Below, piece after piece: positions 17,748-27,570 of a stretch of DNA of 64,000 nucleotides. The DNA is from Mesorhizobium sp. Its GTDB lineage: Bacteria > Pseudomonadota > Alphaproteobacteria > Rhizobiales > Rhizobiaceae. The first letter of the stretch is position 1. Each line of letters opens with the position of its first letter. The stretch is from contig SAJS01000026.1 in NCBI GenBank assembly GCA_004017535.1, positions 1 to 64,000 on the forward strand. The letters run 5' to 3'. The position numbers were made by a program, and so were the translations under genes. The notes under the pieces are model-generated. The model saw only the letters and a list, made by a program, of their open reading frames with translations. It was not told where the DNA came from and searched no databases.

Positions 17748-20094
17748 GGGCCTGTTCGCTGCTCAGCGTTATCGTGCTGGCGCGGTCGTCTTCGGCCGAG
17801 ATTGCTAAGGCGCTGAGCAGAATGCGCTTTTCGACGGCGAGTCTGATCGAGGCCTCCATGACCGATGCCGCCAGCGTGGGGTTGTCCTTCAGATCCGCCA
17901 GGCTGCCATCGACGTCGAACCGGCCCTGGTGGAGCTTTGCCGCCTGCGCCTTGACATATGGCGCCGACTTGAAGCCCGGCCTCTGCTCCAAGAGCCGCTG
18001 CAATTCGGTGGTTTTTTGCATGAACACCCGCGCACCGGTATCGGACTTGTAGGCGTCAGTGCCGACCTTGATGCCGACGCTCAACAGATTGATGGCGCTT
18101 TCATGCAGCTTGACTTCCGACTGCTCATGAGCCGGCTCGCTATTGAGCTGCAGGTTCCAGTCCTGGAGCTCGGCCACTAACAACGCGGCCAGTTCGCAGG
18201 CCACCGGATGCCTGGCGGCCTTGCTGTCTTCCCTCGCCCTGGCGATGAGCTCATGGAGGGCCTGGCCATCCGGCCGATCTTCCTGCAACAGTGCGCGGAT
18301 GTCGGCCTTGAGCTCATTATGAATGCCCTCGTAGGTGCCGAAGATGGCACGCTCGGCAAACCAGCGTTGCGCCTCCAGCGGCTGCGCCAGCACGTTGCGC
18401 TGCAGGCAGCTGTAGGTCTCCAGCACCAGCCCGGTGGCCGACAGGATCTGCTTGGACCGGGTGAACTGGTAGCCGCTTTTCTCAATGGCCGGCGTGTGCG
18501 ACTTCGGCGGCTTCATCGAGGCGATGCCGCGCGCCTGCAGCTGCGCGTCGAACTGGCGCACATGCTCGTAAAGGCGAGGCTGGTCGCCAATGATGACGAC
18601 GGTGTCGCCATCAAAATCGCCGTCGAGCATTTTTTGTTCGACGCTTGGAACCGCAACCAAAGAGCCGGGCGCGAACACCTCCGTCGCCTGCAGGATGCCG
18701 ACGCACTCGAGCGCGGTGTCGGCCTTGACCCGGTCCTTTTCCTCCAGCCAGTACGAATGGCACTTTACGTCCTCGGCAGACATCACGACCCCGCGCTCGG
18801 CGAAGTCCGCCGGCCACATTTCGTCGGGCACAACGATCAAGATGCCTTTGGCAAAGAAGGTCGGATCGTCGGCGGCAAGCCCAGCCCCCGACCTGTGCGC
18901 GAAGTTGAAGCTATATTGGAAGGCCACGCACCGATCCAGGAACGCCGCGGTCCGGTCGCCATCGCGCGCCGACCTGACCCGGTCGGCGGCGAACGGGCGC
19001 AGGTTGGGCTTGTCATAGGGGGAGCGTCCGACAAGCACGCCAGCGTCACGGGTCAAGGTCTTGCTCTTGCCCGTCGGCACATGCAGGCATTCGTCGCTGG
19101 ACGGCACGGCGATAGCGCTCGAACCCTCGATATGCCCGCCCGTGACCGTCCGGAACAGCTCCTCGGCGGTGAGGCTTTGATGGGTTTCGAGCCAAGCCTG
19201 AGCCTTCTCGCGGGTCTCCTGTGCTACCTCGACGCTACGCGGATAATGTTGCAGCGCCGAGGGCGGTACCGCCGATTGCCTTTTATCGGCATAGGCAGGC
19301 ATCCGCTCGGGAGCGTCGTGGCGAGCCCGGGCAATGGACGGCATGCGCTCGGCCAGTGAGGCCCTAATGAAGCCGCAGCCGTCATGCGGCCGCAAGGCGA
19401 TCTCGCCGTCTCGCCCCTCGAACCGGAAGGGATGCACTGCGCCTGCGGGATGGTCGGGCAGAAGGGACAGCTTGAAGCACCCTTCCAGCGCATAATCATG
19501 GGGGCCAATGTCGGGGATGCCCGGCGGCGCGGCAAATCCGCGGCGCTGGGTATAGTAATAGGCTTCCTTGAACGGCGCCCAGGCCCGCGACAGCTGCTCA
19601 AAGGCCGTACCCGGAGCCGTCTCGGCATAGGGGATCGCCAAAAGCTTGCCGCTTGGGGCCTCTGCGGCCGTGAAAGGCAGGTGAGAGGCAAGCTGGTTCA
19701 GGCTCTTTTGCGGCGGCTTCAGTTTGCTGCCGCCGAACAGGTCCATGCGGTAGGGCACGCCCTCCACGGTGAACGTGCGTGTCAGCATGGCTCCAGTCGG
19801 AGTTCCCTTTAGCTGCACCGCCACCACCTTCACCGCGCCCGAGGTCAAGCGGTGGAAAATGGAATAGCGCAACTCGGCTTCGCTGGCCAGCGGCCGGCCT
19901 TGCATGTCGACCACCGGCAGCCGCATCAGTCCGGCATCGCCTTGCGGCGGTCTCGGCTCGTGGTCCATGGCCTGAAGGACCCGATGGACATCGAAGCTGG
20001 AGGCTGCATGCTGGGCCTGGATCATCGATGCGTTCTGCGCCATGAAGGTGTCGAGCGCTTCGAGCGGCTCCTTCGCCTCGATCTCGGCGATCAC
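17623..20094 (-). pseudogene. Large N-terminal piece of the broken gene, with DFDGD acidic motif
   Basis: An 823-aa frame from a GTG start at 20094. It lacks a signal peptide and membrane segments. Residues 491-497 read DGDFDGD, after SLVAVPSVEQKML and before TVVIIGD; this closely resembles the metal-binding DxDGD loop of double-psi-barrel RNA polymerases, but the rest of the chain gives no clear polymerase match. The last 28 residues (after ESAITK) are out of frame; removing one A from the A5 run at 17687-17691 continues directly into IVHAVAELLRQDGIEVK of the next piece. Upstream of 20094 another frame (from 20155, MFISRGRSAAARAEAVRELE) could be the true N-terminus shifted by one base. Large shikimate-kinase-containing proteins are known as candidate type III effectors in Mesorhizobium; kinship is inferred. 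Confidence 0.7.
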
Positions 20095-20516
20095 GCTCGA
20101 GTTCGCGCACCGCCTCGGCGCGCGCCGCGGCGCTCCTTCCTCGGCTGATGAACACTGCCGATCATAGATTCGACTGCCAGCCTCAAAGCCCCATCGTCGT
20201 GCATAATATGGGCTGGCCTCGCTACATTCGAAGGGGATCGAAGGCCGATCCCACGGTGCGGTGAAAGAAGCTGCAAGCGGCTTCCAAGACTAGGTGCGAG
20301 CACCTCGATCTCATTGTAGGCCCGTCATCGGATCATATGGAAATCGGTGAGCTTCATCCGCCGGCCTTTTACAACGTGGTTTGGTCGATCCTCTAGGGGA
20401 TTACGCAGTCTTAAGCCAGCATTAATACCTTAGACGCGACACTAGGAATACTTTTACTATTCGCTAAAGCTCGATGCTATTTGACGAGGACTGGTCTTGC
20501 GTTTGCAGTTTTCTAG
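20095..20516. other. Divergent intergenic region
   Basis: Lies between the minus-strand broken gene and the plus-strand GGDEF-EAL gene, so it should hold both promoters. It includes a possible shifted N-terminal extension of the former (20095-20155) and an AT-rich stretch at 20405-20480. I looked for a type III secretion (tts) box on the minus strand; the best site near 20465-20495 (GTCAAATAGCATCGAGCTTT) is too degenerate to call. Confidence 0.4.
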
Positions 20517-23099
20517 ATGAGAGGGCTAAAGGACATTAGCGTCGGGACCAAGCTCTCGTTGGGCTTTGGGCTGGCGCTGCTGTGCGTCGTGGCCGTGGGA
20601 GTATTTGGGGTCGCGCAACTGCGATCACTCAACAAGGTCACGAGCGAGATCACCAGCGTTTGGTTGCCCCAGGTCCAGATCGTCGGCGAGATGAAGCGCA
20701 ACCTCGCGGAACACCAGCTCTATGCGACGTTGCGCGTGCGCACTGCCGAGGCTGCGCAGATAGCCGGCATTGAGAAGGAGATGGCGAGGGAAAGCGACGA
20801 AATACTGCAAGGTCGGCGCGCCTATCGCCGGAGTGCCGGATCGCTGGCCGAGCAGCAGCTGTTCGACCAGTTCGTCAACCTATGGACGGCCTACGAAGAT
20901 TCCCTGACATCGATTTTCCCGCTCCTCGAAACAGGAGGGCGAACAATGGCTGTCAAGGAGTTCGAGACGGTATCGCTCCCGACCGTTGCCGCCGCCACGC
21001 AGCGATTGGACGACCTGCTGGCCCTCACCAACGAGCGCAGCACGGCCGCGGCGGTGATGGCGGACAGGACCTACACCGTTGCGCAAAGATTGACTTGGCT
21101 GGCAGTTCTTTTTGCCGCCGGGTGTCTTGGTGGGCTTGTCGCCTGGATACGCCACAATGTCAGCAAGCCGATCCTCGCCGTGACCGAGGCGATGCGTTGC
21201 TTGGCGCAGGGCGAGCGCCGTTCGAGTCTCATTGCGCTGAAAAGGGATCGGCAGGACGAGGTTGGAGTGCTGTTCTCGGCCTTTGCCGGCTACCGGGCCA
21301 GCCTGGAGCGCAGCGATGCCTTGGCCCGAGAAGCCGAGCTGGAGCGGCAGCAATTGGCCGCGGCCGCCGCCAATATGCCCGTAGGGCTTTGCATGTTCGA
21401 TGCGGAGAGGCGGCTGGTTCTGTGCAACCAAAGCTACGCCGATCTCTACCATGTGCCGGAGCCCCTGACTCGTCCCGGCACGCCGTGGATCGATTTGATG
21501 CGGTTCCGGATCGCGGCGGGCCTCTATGCCGGCCATGACCCGGAAAAGTATGTGCAGCAGCTGACGGAGACCATCGATCGCGCAGAGCGGACGGTGAGCC
21601 TGGTGGAACTCAGGGACGGACGCACCATCGACCTCATCCATCAGCCACTGCCGGGCGGCGGGTGGCTTGCCACTCACCATGACGTGACCGACTTGCGGCG
21701 GAGCGAAGCCAAGATTTCATACATGGCGCGCCACGACGGACTTACCGAGCTTCCAAATCGCATATTGTTCCGCGAACGCGCCGAGGAGGCTTTGGTCGAG
21801 ATGCGGCGTGATGGTAGCAAGATTGCTTTCCACTGCCTCGATCTCGATCATTTCAAGATGGTCAACGACACGCTGGGGCACCCGGTTGGCGACGCCTTGC
21901 TGAAGGAGGTCGCCGCCAGACTGAAACAGGTGGCCCGTGAAGGCGACACCGTGGCAAGGCTCGGCGGCGATGAGTTCGTGATCATTCAAACCGCGGTTGA
22001 TCAGCCGGTCGAGGCGACAGCTCTTGCCCAACGGGTCATTGATGGGCTGAGCGCACCTTATGTCGTCGATGGCCACGGGGTTATGATCAGCGCCAGCATC
22101 GGCATCTCGATCGCGCCGGACGATGGCATTGACGCCGACCAACTTCTCAAGACCGGCGACATGGCGCTCTACCGGGCGAAGGCGGAAGGCCGCGGAACCT
22201 ACAGGTTCTTCGAACCGGAAATGGATGCGCGCATGCAGGCGCGGCGGTTTCTCGAACTCGACCTGCGCGAAGCGGTGGTGCGGCAGCAGTTCGAAATCTA
22301 CTACCAACCGCTCCTCAATCTCGACCGCGGCGAGGTCAGCTGCTTCGAGGCGCTGCTGCGCTGGCATCACCCGACGCGCGGCATCGTATCCCCGGGAGAA
22401 TTCATCCCGCTGGCCGAGGACATCGGCCTCATCGTCCCGATCGGTGAATGGGTTATCAAGCAAGCCTGTCTCGACGCGGCAAGCTGGCCCGGTAGCATCA
22501 AGGTCGCCGTCAATCTGTGCCCGGCGCAATTTCGCAACGCGCGCTTGCTCTCCACCATCGTCGAGGCATTGGATATCTCGGGACTGCCCCCCAGCCGGCT
22601 TGAGCTTGAGATCACCGAGACAGTGCTGCTGGCCAACAGCCAGGCGACTCTCTCGATGCTGCAACATATCCACATGCTCGGCGTTCATATCGCGATGGAC
22701 GACTTCGGAACCGGATATTCGAGCTTGAGCTATCTGCGCTCGTTCCCATTCGACAAGATCAAGATCGATCAATCCTTCATCACGGACGCCGGAGATATCG
22801 ACAGTTCCGTCGCCATCATTCGAGCGGTCACGAGCCTCGGCAACAGCCTCGGGATGCAGACCACCGCCGAGGGCGTCGAGACCGTGGAGCAGCTGGAACG
22901 GGTCCGAAGAGAAGGCTGCACCGAGGCGCAGGGCTTCCTGCTCAGCCGCCCGCTGCCCGCGCGGGACATCCCCGCGATGCTGGAGCGGACCCGCGCCGTG
23001 GTGGCGGGCGAGATCATTGAGACCGAACCCGAAACGTCAGGCGAGCGAGACACGGACAAGCCGGGCAGGCGTCGCAGTAGGGCGTCTGTCCCCGCCTAA
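20517..23099 (+). CDS. Membrane-bound GGDEF-EAL cyclic-di-GMP protein with PAS domain
   Basis: An 860-aa protein with two membrane segments (about residues 12-35 and 192-212) flanking a four-helix periplasmic sensor, then a HAMP linker, a PAS domain (AAAANMPVGLCMFDAERRLVLCNQSYADLY), a GGDEF domain with an intact active site RLGGDEFVI (483-487) and an EAL domain with EALLRW (611-613), ITETVLL, DDFGTGYSSLSYL and KIKIDQSFI. Both catalytic domains keep their key residues, so it could make and degrade cyclic-di-GMP. The sensor looks like the four-helix bundle of chemotaxis receptors. The gene stands alone; no ligand can be inferred. The C-terminus has a charged tail after residue 825. Confidence 0.93.
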   Translation: MRGLKDISVGTKLSLGFGLALLCVVAVGVFGVAQLRSLNKVTSEITSVWLPQVQIVGEMKRNLAEHQLYATLRVRTAEAAQIAGIEKEMARESDEILQGRRAYRRSAGSLAEQQLFDQFVNLWTAYEDSLTSIFPLLETGGRTMAVKEFETVSLPTVAAATQRLDDLLALTNERSTAAAVMADRTYTVAQRLTWLAVLFAAGCLGGLVAWIRHNVSKPILAVTEAMRCLAQGERRSSLIALKRDRQDEVGVLFSAFAGYRASLERSDALAREAELERQQLAAAAANMPVGLCMFDAERRLVLCNQSYADLYHVPEPLTRPGTPWIDLMRFRIAAGLYAGHDPEKYVQQLTETIDRAERTVSLVELRDGRTIDLIHQPLPGGGWLATHHDVTDLRRSEAKISYMARHDGLTELPNRILFRERAEEALVEMRRDGSKIAFHCLDLDHFKMVNDTLGHPVGDALLKEVAARLKQVAREGDTVARLGGDEFVIIQTAVDQPVEATALAQRVIDGLSAPYVVDGHGVMISASIGISIAPDDGIDADQLLKTGDMALYRAKAEGRGTYRFFEPEMDARMQARRFLELDLREAVVRQQFEIYYQPLLNLDRGEVSCFEALLRWHHPTRGIVSPGEFIPLAEDIGLIVPIGEWVIKQACLDAASWPGSIKVAVNLCPAQFRNARLLSTIVEALDISGLPPSRLELEITETVLLANSQATLSMLQHIHMLGVHIAMDDFGTGYSSLSYLRSFPFDKIKIDQSFITDAGDIDSSVAIIRAVTSLGNSLGMQTTAEGVETVEQLERVRREGCTEAQGFLLSRPLPARDIPAMLERTRAVVAGEIIETEPETSGERDTDKPGRRRSRASVPA

Positions 23100-23359
23100 C
23101 CGGGATGCAAGCGAAAAACAGTGCCAACGAACATGAGTTTGCCGGCCTAGTTCAGGCCGCCACTCGGATCATGTCGATAGCGGGTGTGTAGGTCGGCGCG
23201 GCTCGAAATTAGGTGTGCTGAGCGCCGGTCAAAGTGGGATTAGCTTGTCATATCGATTATGGGATCCAGGTTGAACCCGACTTGCAGGACTCTGCTCGTA
23301 ACCGAGCAGATCAACCTCACATTCGGTCGCTGCTCTTCACGGCTGCACCAACATCCCGC

Positions 23360-23927
23360 CTACGGCCGCTGGGCTCGGGCGACGAGACCATTCTGAGTGA
23401 GCGGCGTTTTATATACCCGTTCGGTCGTCAGTACCTTGCGTTCACGACAGATACGCCGGCGATCCTCCTGCTCCGGTGTTGGCTCTTTGACCATTGCACA
23501 TATGCGCGGTTCGCCTCGCTTGAAGGCAAGGAGAGACGAGCGTTTCACCATCGATCTTATCGGTTTTGGCTCGGCGACTGCGACGAGACACTGCGATAGA
23601 AGCGGGATCAACGACGTAGCTCTCGATCCCCGCCTTGCTCAGAACCCGATGGATCCAGGAGCCATCGAGCCCGGCTTCCTGGATAGCGACGACGGGGAAG
23701 TCTGGCCCCATGCGTGCTCTTGCCTTCTCTCGCACGCTATCGAAGCGACGGAACAAGGCGGATAAATCACCACTGGGGACACTGTGTTTCGACAACTTCT
23801 CGCCGCCACCTGGCGACAACGACGAGATCAGCCAGGTTGAACGGCTGAGCTCCAGCGATACGAAGATTGCGCCCAGACCAGTCCGGATAGCAGTCAGAGT
23901 TTCGGATCGGTCGGCCACTACATGCAT
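23360..23927 (-). pseudogene. IS110-family transposase remnant (frameshifted, truncated)
   Basis: The N-terminal catalytic half of an IS110-type transposase is recognisable from MHVVADRSETL at 23927: GAIFVSLELSRSTWLIS, then VVAIQEAGLDGSWIHRVLSKAG and PASIAVSRRSRRAKTDKIDGETL. The frame then shifts near 23535 and continues as FKRGEPRICAMVKEPTPEQE and DRRRICRERKVLTTER before losing similarity at about 23400. The C-terminal half is missing. The element is dead. Confidence 0.8.
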
Positions 23928-24049
23928 GGTGTTCCTCCGCGGGGTGTTTGTTAGCAGCGTCACTCTGCCAGAGCACGCGCCGCTATCCATCCGTCGCCAT
24001 GGGATCTGGTGATTGTTCATGTCGCCGATTCCCGCGAAGGAACGCCACC

Positions 24050-24444
24050 ATGACCAAGATTGAAAGTAAGACCGCCAGCGCTGCCGTCAAAGACATTCTG
24101 CTTTCAGACCCGGACGGACTTCACGAAATGATCCGTGCGGTGATGCAGGAGGTGCTCGAGGCCGAGATGGACGACGGTGGAGGAGACCATCGAGCGCACG
24201 CTGACCTTCTTTTGCCTGCCGCGCCAGCATCACAAGCATCTCAAGAGCACCAACATGCTTGAACGGCTCAATGAGGAAATCCGCCGGCGCACCTATGTCG
24301 TGCGCATCTTCCCCAACGCCGAAAGCTGCCTGCGCCTCGTCAGGGCGCCGGCTGTCGAAACCAACGAAAACTGGATGGAGGCCCTACATCAACATTGACG
24401 ACCTGCGCGAGCACAAGAAGCTCGCTCTACGCCAAGCCGCATGA
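24050..24444 (+). pseudogene. IS256-family (mutator) transposase remnant
   Basis: Starts MTKIESKTASAAVKDILLSDPDG and reads HEMIRAVMQEVLEAEMDD, the N-terminus of an IS256-type transposase. After about 45 codons an internal deletion and frame change lead to ERTLTFFCLPRQHHKHLKST and NMLERLNEEIRRRTYVVRIFP, the conserved C-terminus, then a second shift to INIDDLREHKKLALRQAA. The catalytic DDE region is gone. It lies just beyond the IS110 remnant on the other strand, so the region is an IS graveyard. Confidence 0.82.
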
Positions 24445-24742
24445 CCAGCATCGTGGCCGCCCCATTTTGCAGAACTTGACGCACACAACCGCCACTTCGA
24501 GTTTACCGACCGCACCGAGTCATCCACGCAAAGACCTGCGCAGCGTCAGCTTCAGAGCTTGGTCCCACCGGCTGAACGCCAAAAAAGCGGATCTTGGCCA
24601 TCGGAAGCGCCCTCAACCGACTGAGAGGTTTCGGCTTATGCGATGCGACTGGCAGTCCTGCGCTCCGGGGACAAGGCCGTGGCGGCAGAAGATCCCCTGG
24701 ACATCAGGCGATGTCCGGAAGGCAGCATCGTAGTAACGGTTT
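24445..24742. other. Intergenic region, no gene seen
   Basis: No recognisable coding content on either strand. It separates the IS256 remnant from the end of the minus-strand histidine kinase. Confidence 0.4.
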
Positions 24743-25510
24743 TTACGCCGCTCGCGGCACGCGCGAGGTGAACGTCGCCCGGGTGACCGACACGCTGGTG
24801 CCGTCAATATCGCTGATAATCTCCACCCTGGCCTCCAGTTGTTTCACCAGTGCTTCGACGATGGCTGTTCCAAGTCCGGTAGCCGGTACGTCGTTGGCGA
24901 TCTTGCCGACGCCATTGTCCGAAACCGTCAGTTTCCAGTCACTGCCCGCGGTCTCGTAGCTCACCTGGATGCGAGCGCCGGTTCTCTTCTTGGGGAAAGC
25001 ATATTTGATGGCGTTGAGCACGAGTTCGGTGACAATTAGTCCCAGACTGACTGCCCTTTGCGAATCTATCCTGCCGCCTTCGGCCATTACGGTGACCGTG
25101 ATCGGCTGGGCTTCGCCGACCATCGACGAGGCGAGGCTGCTGCACAATTTCGGTAGGTAAGAGCCGACATCGATCTCGTCGACGCCGGCGGAGGTGTGGA
25201 GATGGCGTTGCACCTCGGCCACGGACAGAACGCGCTGATGGGCGTCCTTGAGATGCTGGCGCGTCTCTTCCGACGTCACCGAGCGTGCCTTCAGCAACAG
25301 GATCGAGGCAATGATCTGCAGGCTGTTGGCAACCCGATGCTCCATCTCGCGCAGCAGGACGTCTTTCTGCCGAAGCAGGTCTTCGGTGCGACCGAGCAGT
25401 TCTTCCTTCTCCCGCTCGATGATACGACGGGCCGTTATGTCATTGAAGGCGAGAAGGATGGTGATGGCCGAACTATGGTCGTAAAGCACCTTGCGGGCAT
25501 TGAGCAGCAT
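24743..25510 (-). CDS. HWE/HisKA_2-type sensor histidine kinase, 5'-truncated
   Basis: A 255-aa frame. Residues 1-30 (MLLNARKVLYDHSSAITILLAFNDITARR) are the last strands of a PAS domain, whose front is missing. A coiled linker follows, then the phosphoacceptor helix LLREMEHRVANSLQIIASILLL (His58) and the ATPase domain with VTELVLNAIKYAFPKK (N box), VSDNGVGK (G1) and GLGTAIVEALVKQL (G2). This is the HisKA_2/HWE class common in rhizobia. In-frame codons upstream of 25510 (GTRIGRRT) still look like PAS sequence for about eight residues, then end against the hsp20 gene 44 bases away. The kinase part is intact but sensing is lost, so it may not be functional. Confidence 0.75.
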   Translation of the reverse strand: MLLNARKVLYDHSSAITILLAFNDITARRIIEREKEELLGRTEDLLRQKDVLLREMEHRVANSLQIIASILLLKARSVTSEETRQHLKDAHQRVLSVAEVQRHLHTSAGVDEIDVGSYLPKLCSSLASSMVGEAQPITVTVMAEGGRIDSQRAVSLGLIVTELVLNAIKYAFPKKRTGARIQVSYETAGSDWKLTVSDNGVGKIANDVPATGLGTAIVEALVKQLEARVEIISDIDGTSVSVTRATFTSRVPRAA

Positions 25511-25554
25511 GGTGCGACGGCCGATCCGCGTTCCTGAGCCATGCTTGCCTCCCT

Positions 25555-25989
25555 CTATCCCTTGATCTGGATCTTCTTCGGCCGATCCGCCTCCGGCCGG
25601 TGCAACTCGACTTCGAGCAGCCCGTTGGCGAAACGCGCCTCGACCCGTTCCGGGTCGACGCGGAATGGCAATTGCACTGTCCGGGAGAAGGTCCCATAGG
25701 CGCGCTCACGGCGGTGCCAGACGGATTTCTCGTCCTCCGTTCGAGGCTCGCGCGTTCCCTTCAATGTCAGAATGTTCTCGCGCACCGTGAGGCCGATTTC
25801 GTCAGGTGATATCCCCGGCAGTTCCGCGGCCACCGCCACGCTGTCCTCGCCAGTCCAAAGATTGATCGGCGGAAACTCCTGAGCGGCGCTGGCGGTCAGC
25901 CCGGCCAAACGCTGGTTTACTTCCTGTTGCATGCGCCGCATTTCCACAAACGGATCGAACCCGATGCGGCCGAAATCCGACAAAAGCAT
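25555..25989 (-). CDS. Small heat-shock protein Hsp20 (alpha-crystallin type)
   Basis: A 144-aa Hsp20. The start at 25989 (MLLSDFGRIGFDPFVEMRR) is chosen because AGGAGG lies six bases upstream; an ATG two codons earlier touches that ribosome-binding site directly. The alpha-crystallin domain spans about residues 40-135: PPINLWTGEDSVAVAAELPGIS, VRENILTLKG, GTFSRTVQLPFRVDPERVEA and FANGLLEVELHRPE, ending in the short KKIQIKG. It acts as an ATP-independent chaperone holding unfolded proteins. It is followed by the truncated kinase on the same strand. Confidence 0.92.
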   Translation of the reverse strand: MLLSDFGRIGFDPFVEMRRMQQEVNQRLAGLTASAAQEFPPINLWTGEDSVAVAAELPGISPDEIGLTVRENILTLKGTREPRTEDEKSVWHRRERAYGTFSRTVQLPFRVDPERVEARFANGLLEVELHRPEADRPKKIQIKG

Positions 25990-26718
25990 GTACATCCTCC
26001 TATGATTCACGACCTTGCATGATTGCCACGCGCGACACGTGCGTGCGCACCGGAAGCGGAATCGATCGATGGCAACAGGAGGGGCGATCAGCACAGAGAC
26101 CGAGCGGCCCGATCGCGCAACCTCGCAGAATGCGAGAAAGAGGGGTTCGGGCAGACGCCGGAACACATCCTCCTTGCGAAGCGACATGAACCGAACTCGA
26201 TCCACCGTAGGGCCGGACCGTCATTCCCGTGCCAGGACCCGATAGCGGCATCCGGCTTTATCATTAGGTGGCCCCAAATGGCCTTTCACGAGGTGATCTT
26301 TGACATTCCACCAGTCACCTCTTCGGCAACAGCGGGGTCCCTTCGAATCCGTAGCCACGTTGCCTCTAGTCGCTGATTTGGCTTCCCTTTGCGCAACTGT
26401 CGGGATCGACGAAGCGTCCCGAATTGCACCGCGGTTCGATCAACTGATCGCAGGCGACGCGCCGCATCGTCATGGTAGCTGACGAATGAATCGGCATGAC
26501 ACGTCGCAGTGACCGAGACATCAAGCCAGCACCTATGTCGGCTTGCCGCAAGTCAAAAGAATCCAGCCCTGCGTGCCGCGTTCGCTGACCTTCGCCAGTG
26601 ACGCCATTTGCATTTCGGCCGGACAGATGGGCACAGACATGTGCAATTCCCGCATCGCCCATTATTGGAACTCACAAGGCGGCGTTCTTTCCGTCTTGGC
26701 GAGCAGCGGGCCAACGCG
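25990..26718. other. Intergenic region, no gene seen
   Basis: Upstream region of hsp20 on the minus strand (25990-26100 should carry its promoter). The remaining 600 bases have short open frames on both strands with no recognisable protein and no RNA gene. Confidence 0.4.
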
Positions 26719-27047
26719 TTACCGGCGGTGATCTTCCTGCAGCTTTAAATCAGTCGCCACCAACGACGAAATCAGATTTGGCCAGCACGCCGGCAATCCT
26801 GGCAAATCCCACAATGCTTGCCGCGCCTGCTCGGGTGTCATCTGTCCGGCGATCGCTGCGTTGCTGCTTCTCACCGCGCAACTGAATACCGGTCCCCGAC
26901 GCGCTTTTGGCCACTGATTCAGGAATACGAGCGCTTCGCGCACTGTGTTGATGTCGTGACGACGTCGTTGGTCTTAACCTGGACCGGCGATAGGAAAGCC
27001 AGACCGGTTATTCTTACCTCCCTGCGATCGCACGCTGGATCTTTCAT
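26719..27047 (-). pseudogene. DUF982-family pseudogene
   Basis: Two frames together give one short DUF982-type protein. The first, from ATG at 27047 (MKDPACDRREVRITGLAF), reads LSPVQVKTNDVVTTST and stops near 26919. The second continues REALVFLNQWPKARRGPVF and AVRSSNAAIAGQMTPEQARQAL. They join if one CA of the CACA repeat near 26945 is removed. DUF982 proteins are small, of unknown function and very common on rhizobial plasmids and islands. The C-terminus after ARQAL has diverged. Confidence 0.65.
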
Positions 27048-27570
27048 TCGGTGGTTGGTTGCGTGACAGGTTTCGAACGTTAGGTCTTGTTTTCTCTGGA
27101 AGATCGGGCTGTACGACATAATCCAAATGTTGCGACGCAGCGAAGGCTTCTGCTGGTTCCCGAGTTGAAAAAGCCAGTTGCACCTGGATGAGTGTGTCGC
27201 CGCCACCCAATAGCCCATCAGATGTTCAATGGCAGGCGGCGTCCGACGCTCGAACAGCAAGCGCCACGGCCGGCGGGTAGCCGATGCCACAGCTTTGGAG
27301 CTGCCCCGGATACTATTATAAGACCGATTGACGCGGGGCTCGACGCGTTTGCGGCAAATAAGCTCGAGTGTGGACAGAGATGTGACGTTCTATTGAGTCG
27401 CTGACCCAATCGGTAGCGACCTGGTGATCCACGCAACCAATTCCGGTCGTTTCTGTCACTAAGAACTCGATATTCGCTATTTGCACCTCGAAAGTCGCAT
27501 AATTGGCAGTGAGAAACTCAACGCGTTGTGAGGATGGCATAGAGAAGCAGTAGCCCCTTCTCTAGTCTCG
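27048..27570. other. Intergenic region, no gene seen
   Basis: Lower-GC stretch without a recognisable gene on either strand, downstream of thiD. No transcription terminator with a clear T run was found. Confidence 0.4.

Noticed and set aside
18208-19359. 383-aa plus-strand open frame inside the effector-like gene
   Set aside because: Antisense composition, no motifs, and opposite to a frame with clear conserved features.
20460-20500. Possible tts box upstream of the effector-like gene on the minus strand (GTCAAATAGCATCGAGCTTT)
   Set aside because: The GTCA and TCGA-AGCTT blocks have wrong spacing and mismatches against the tts consensus; not reported as a site.
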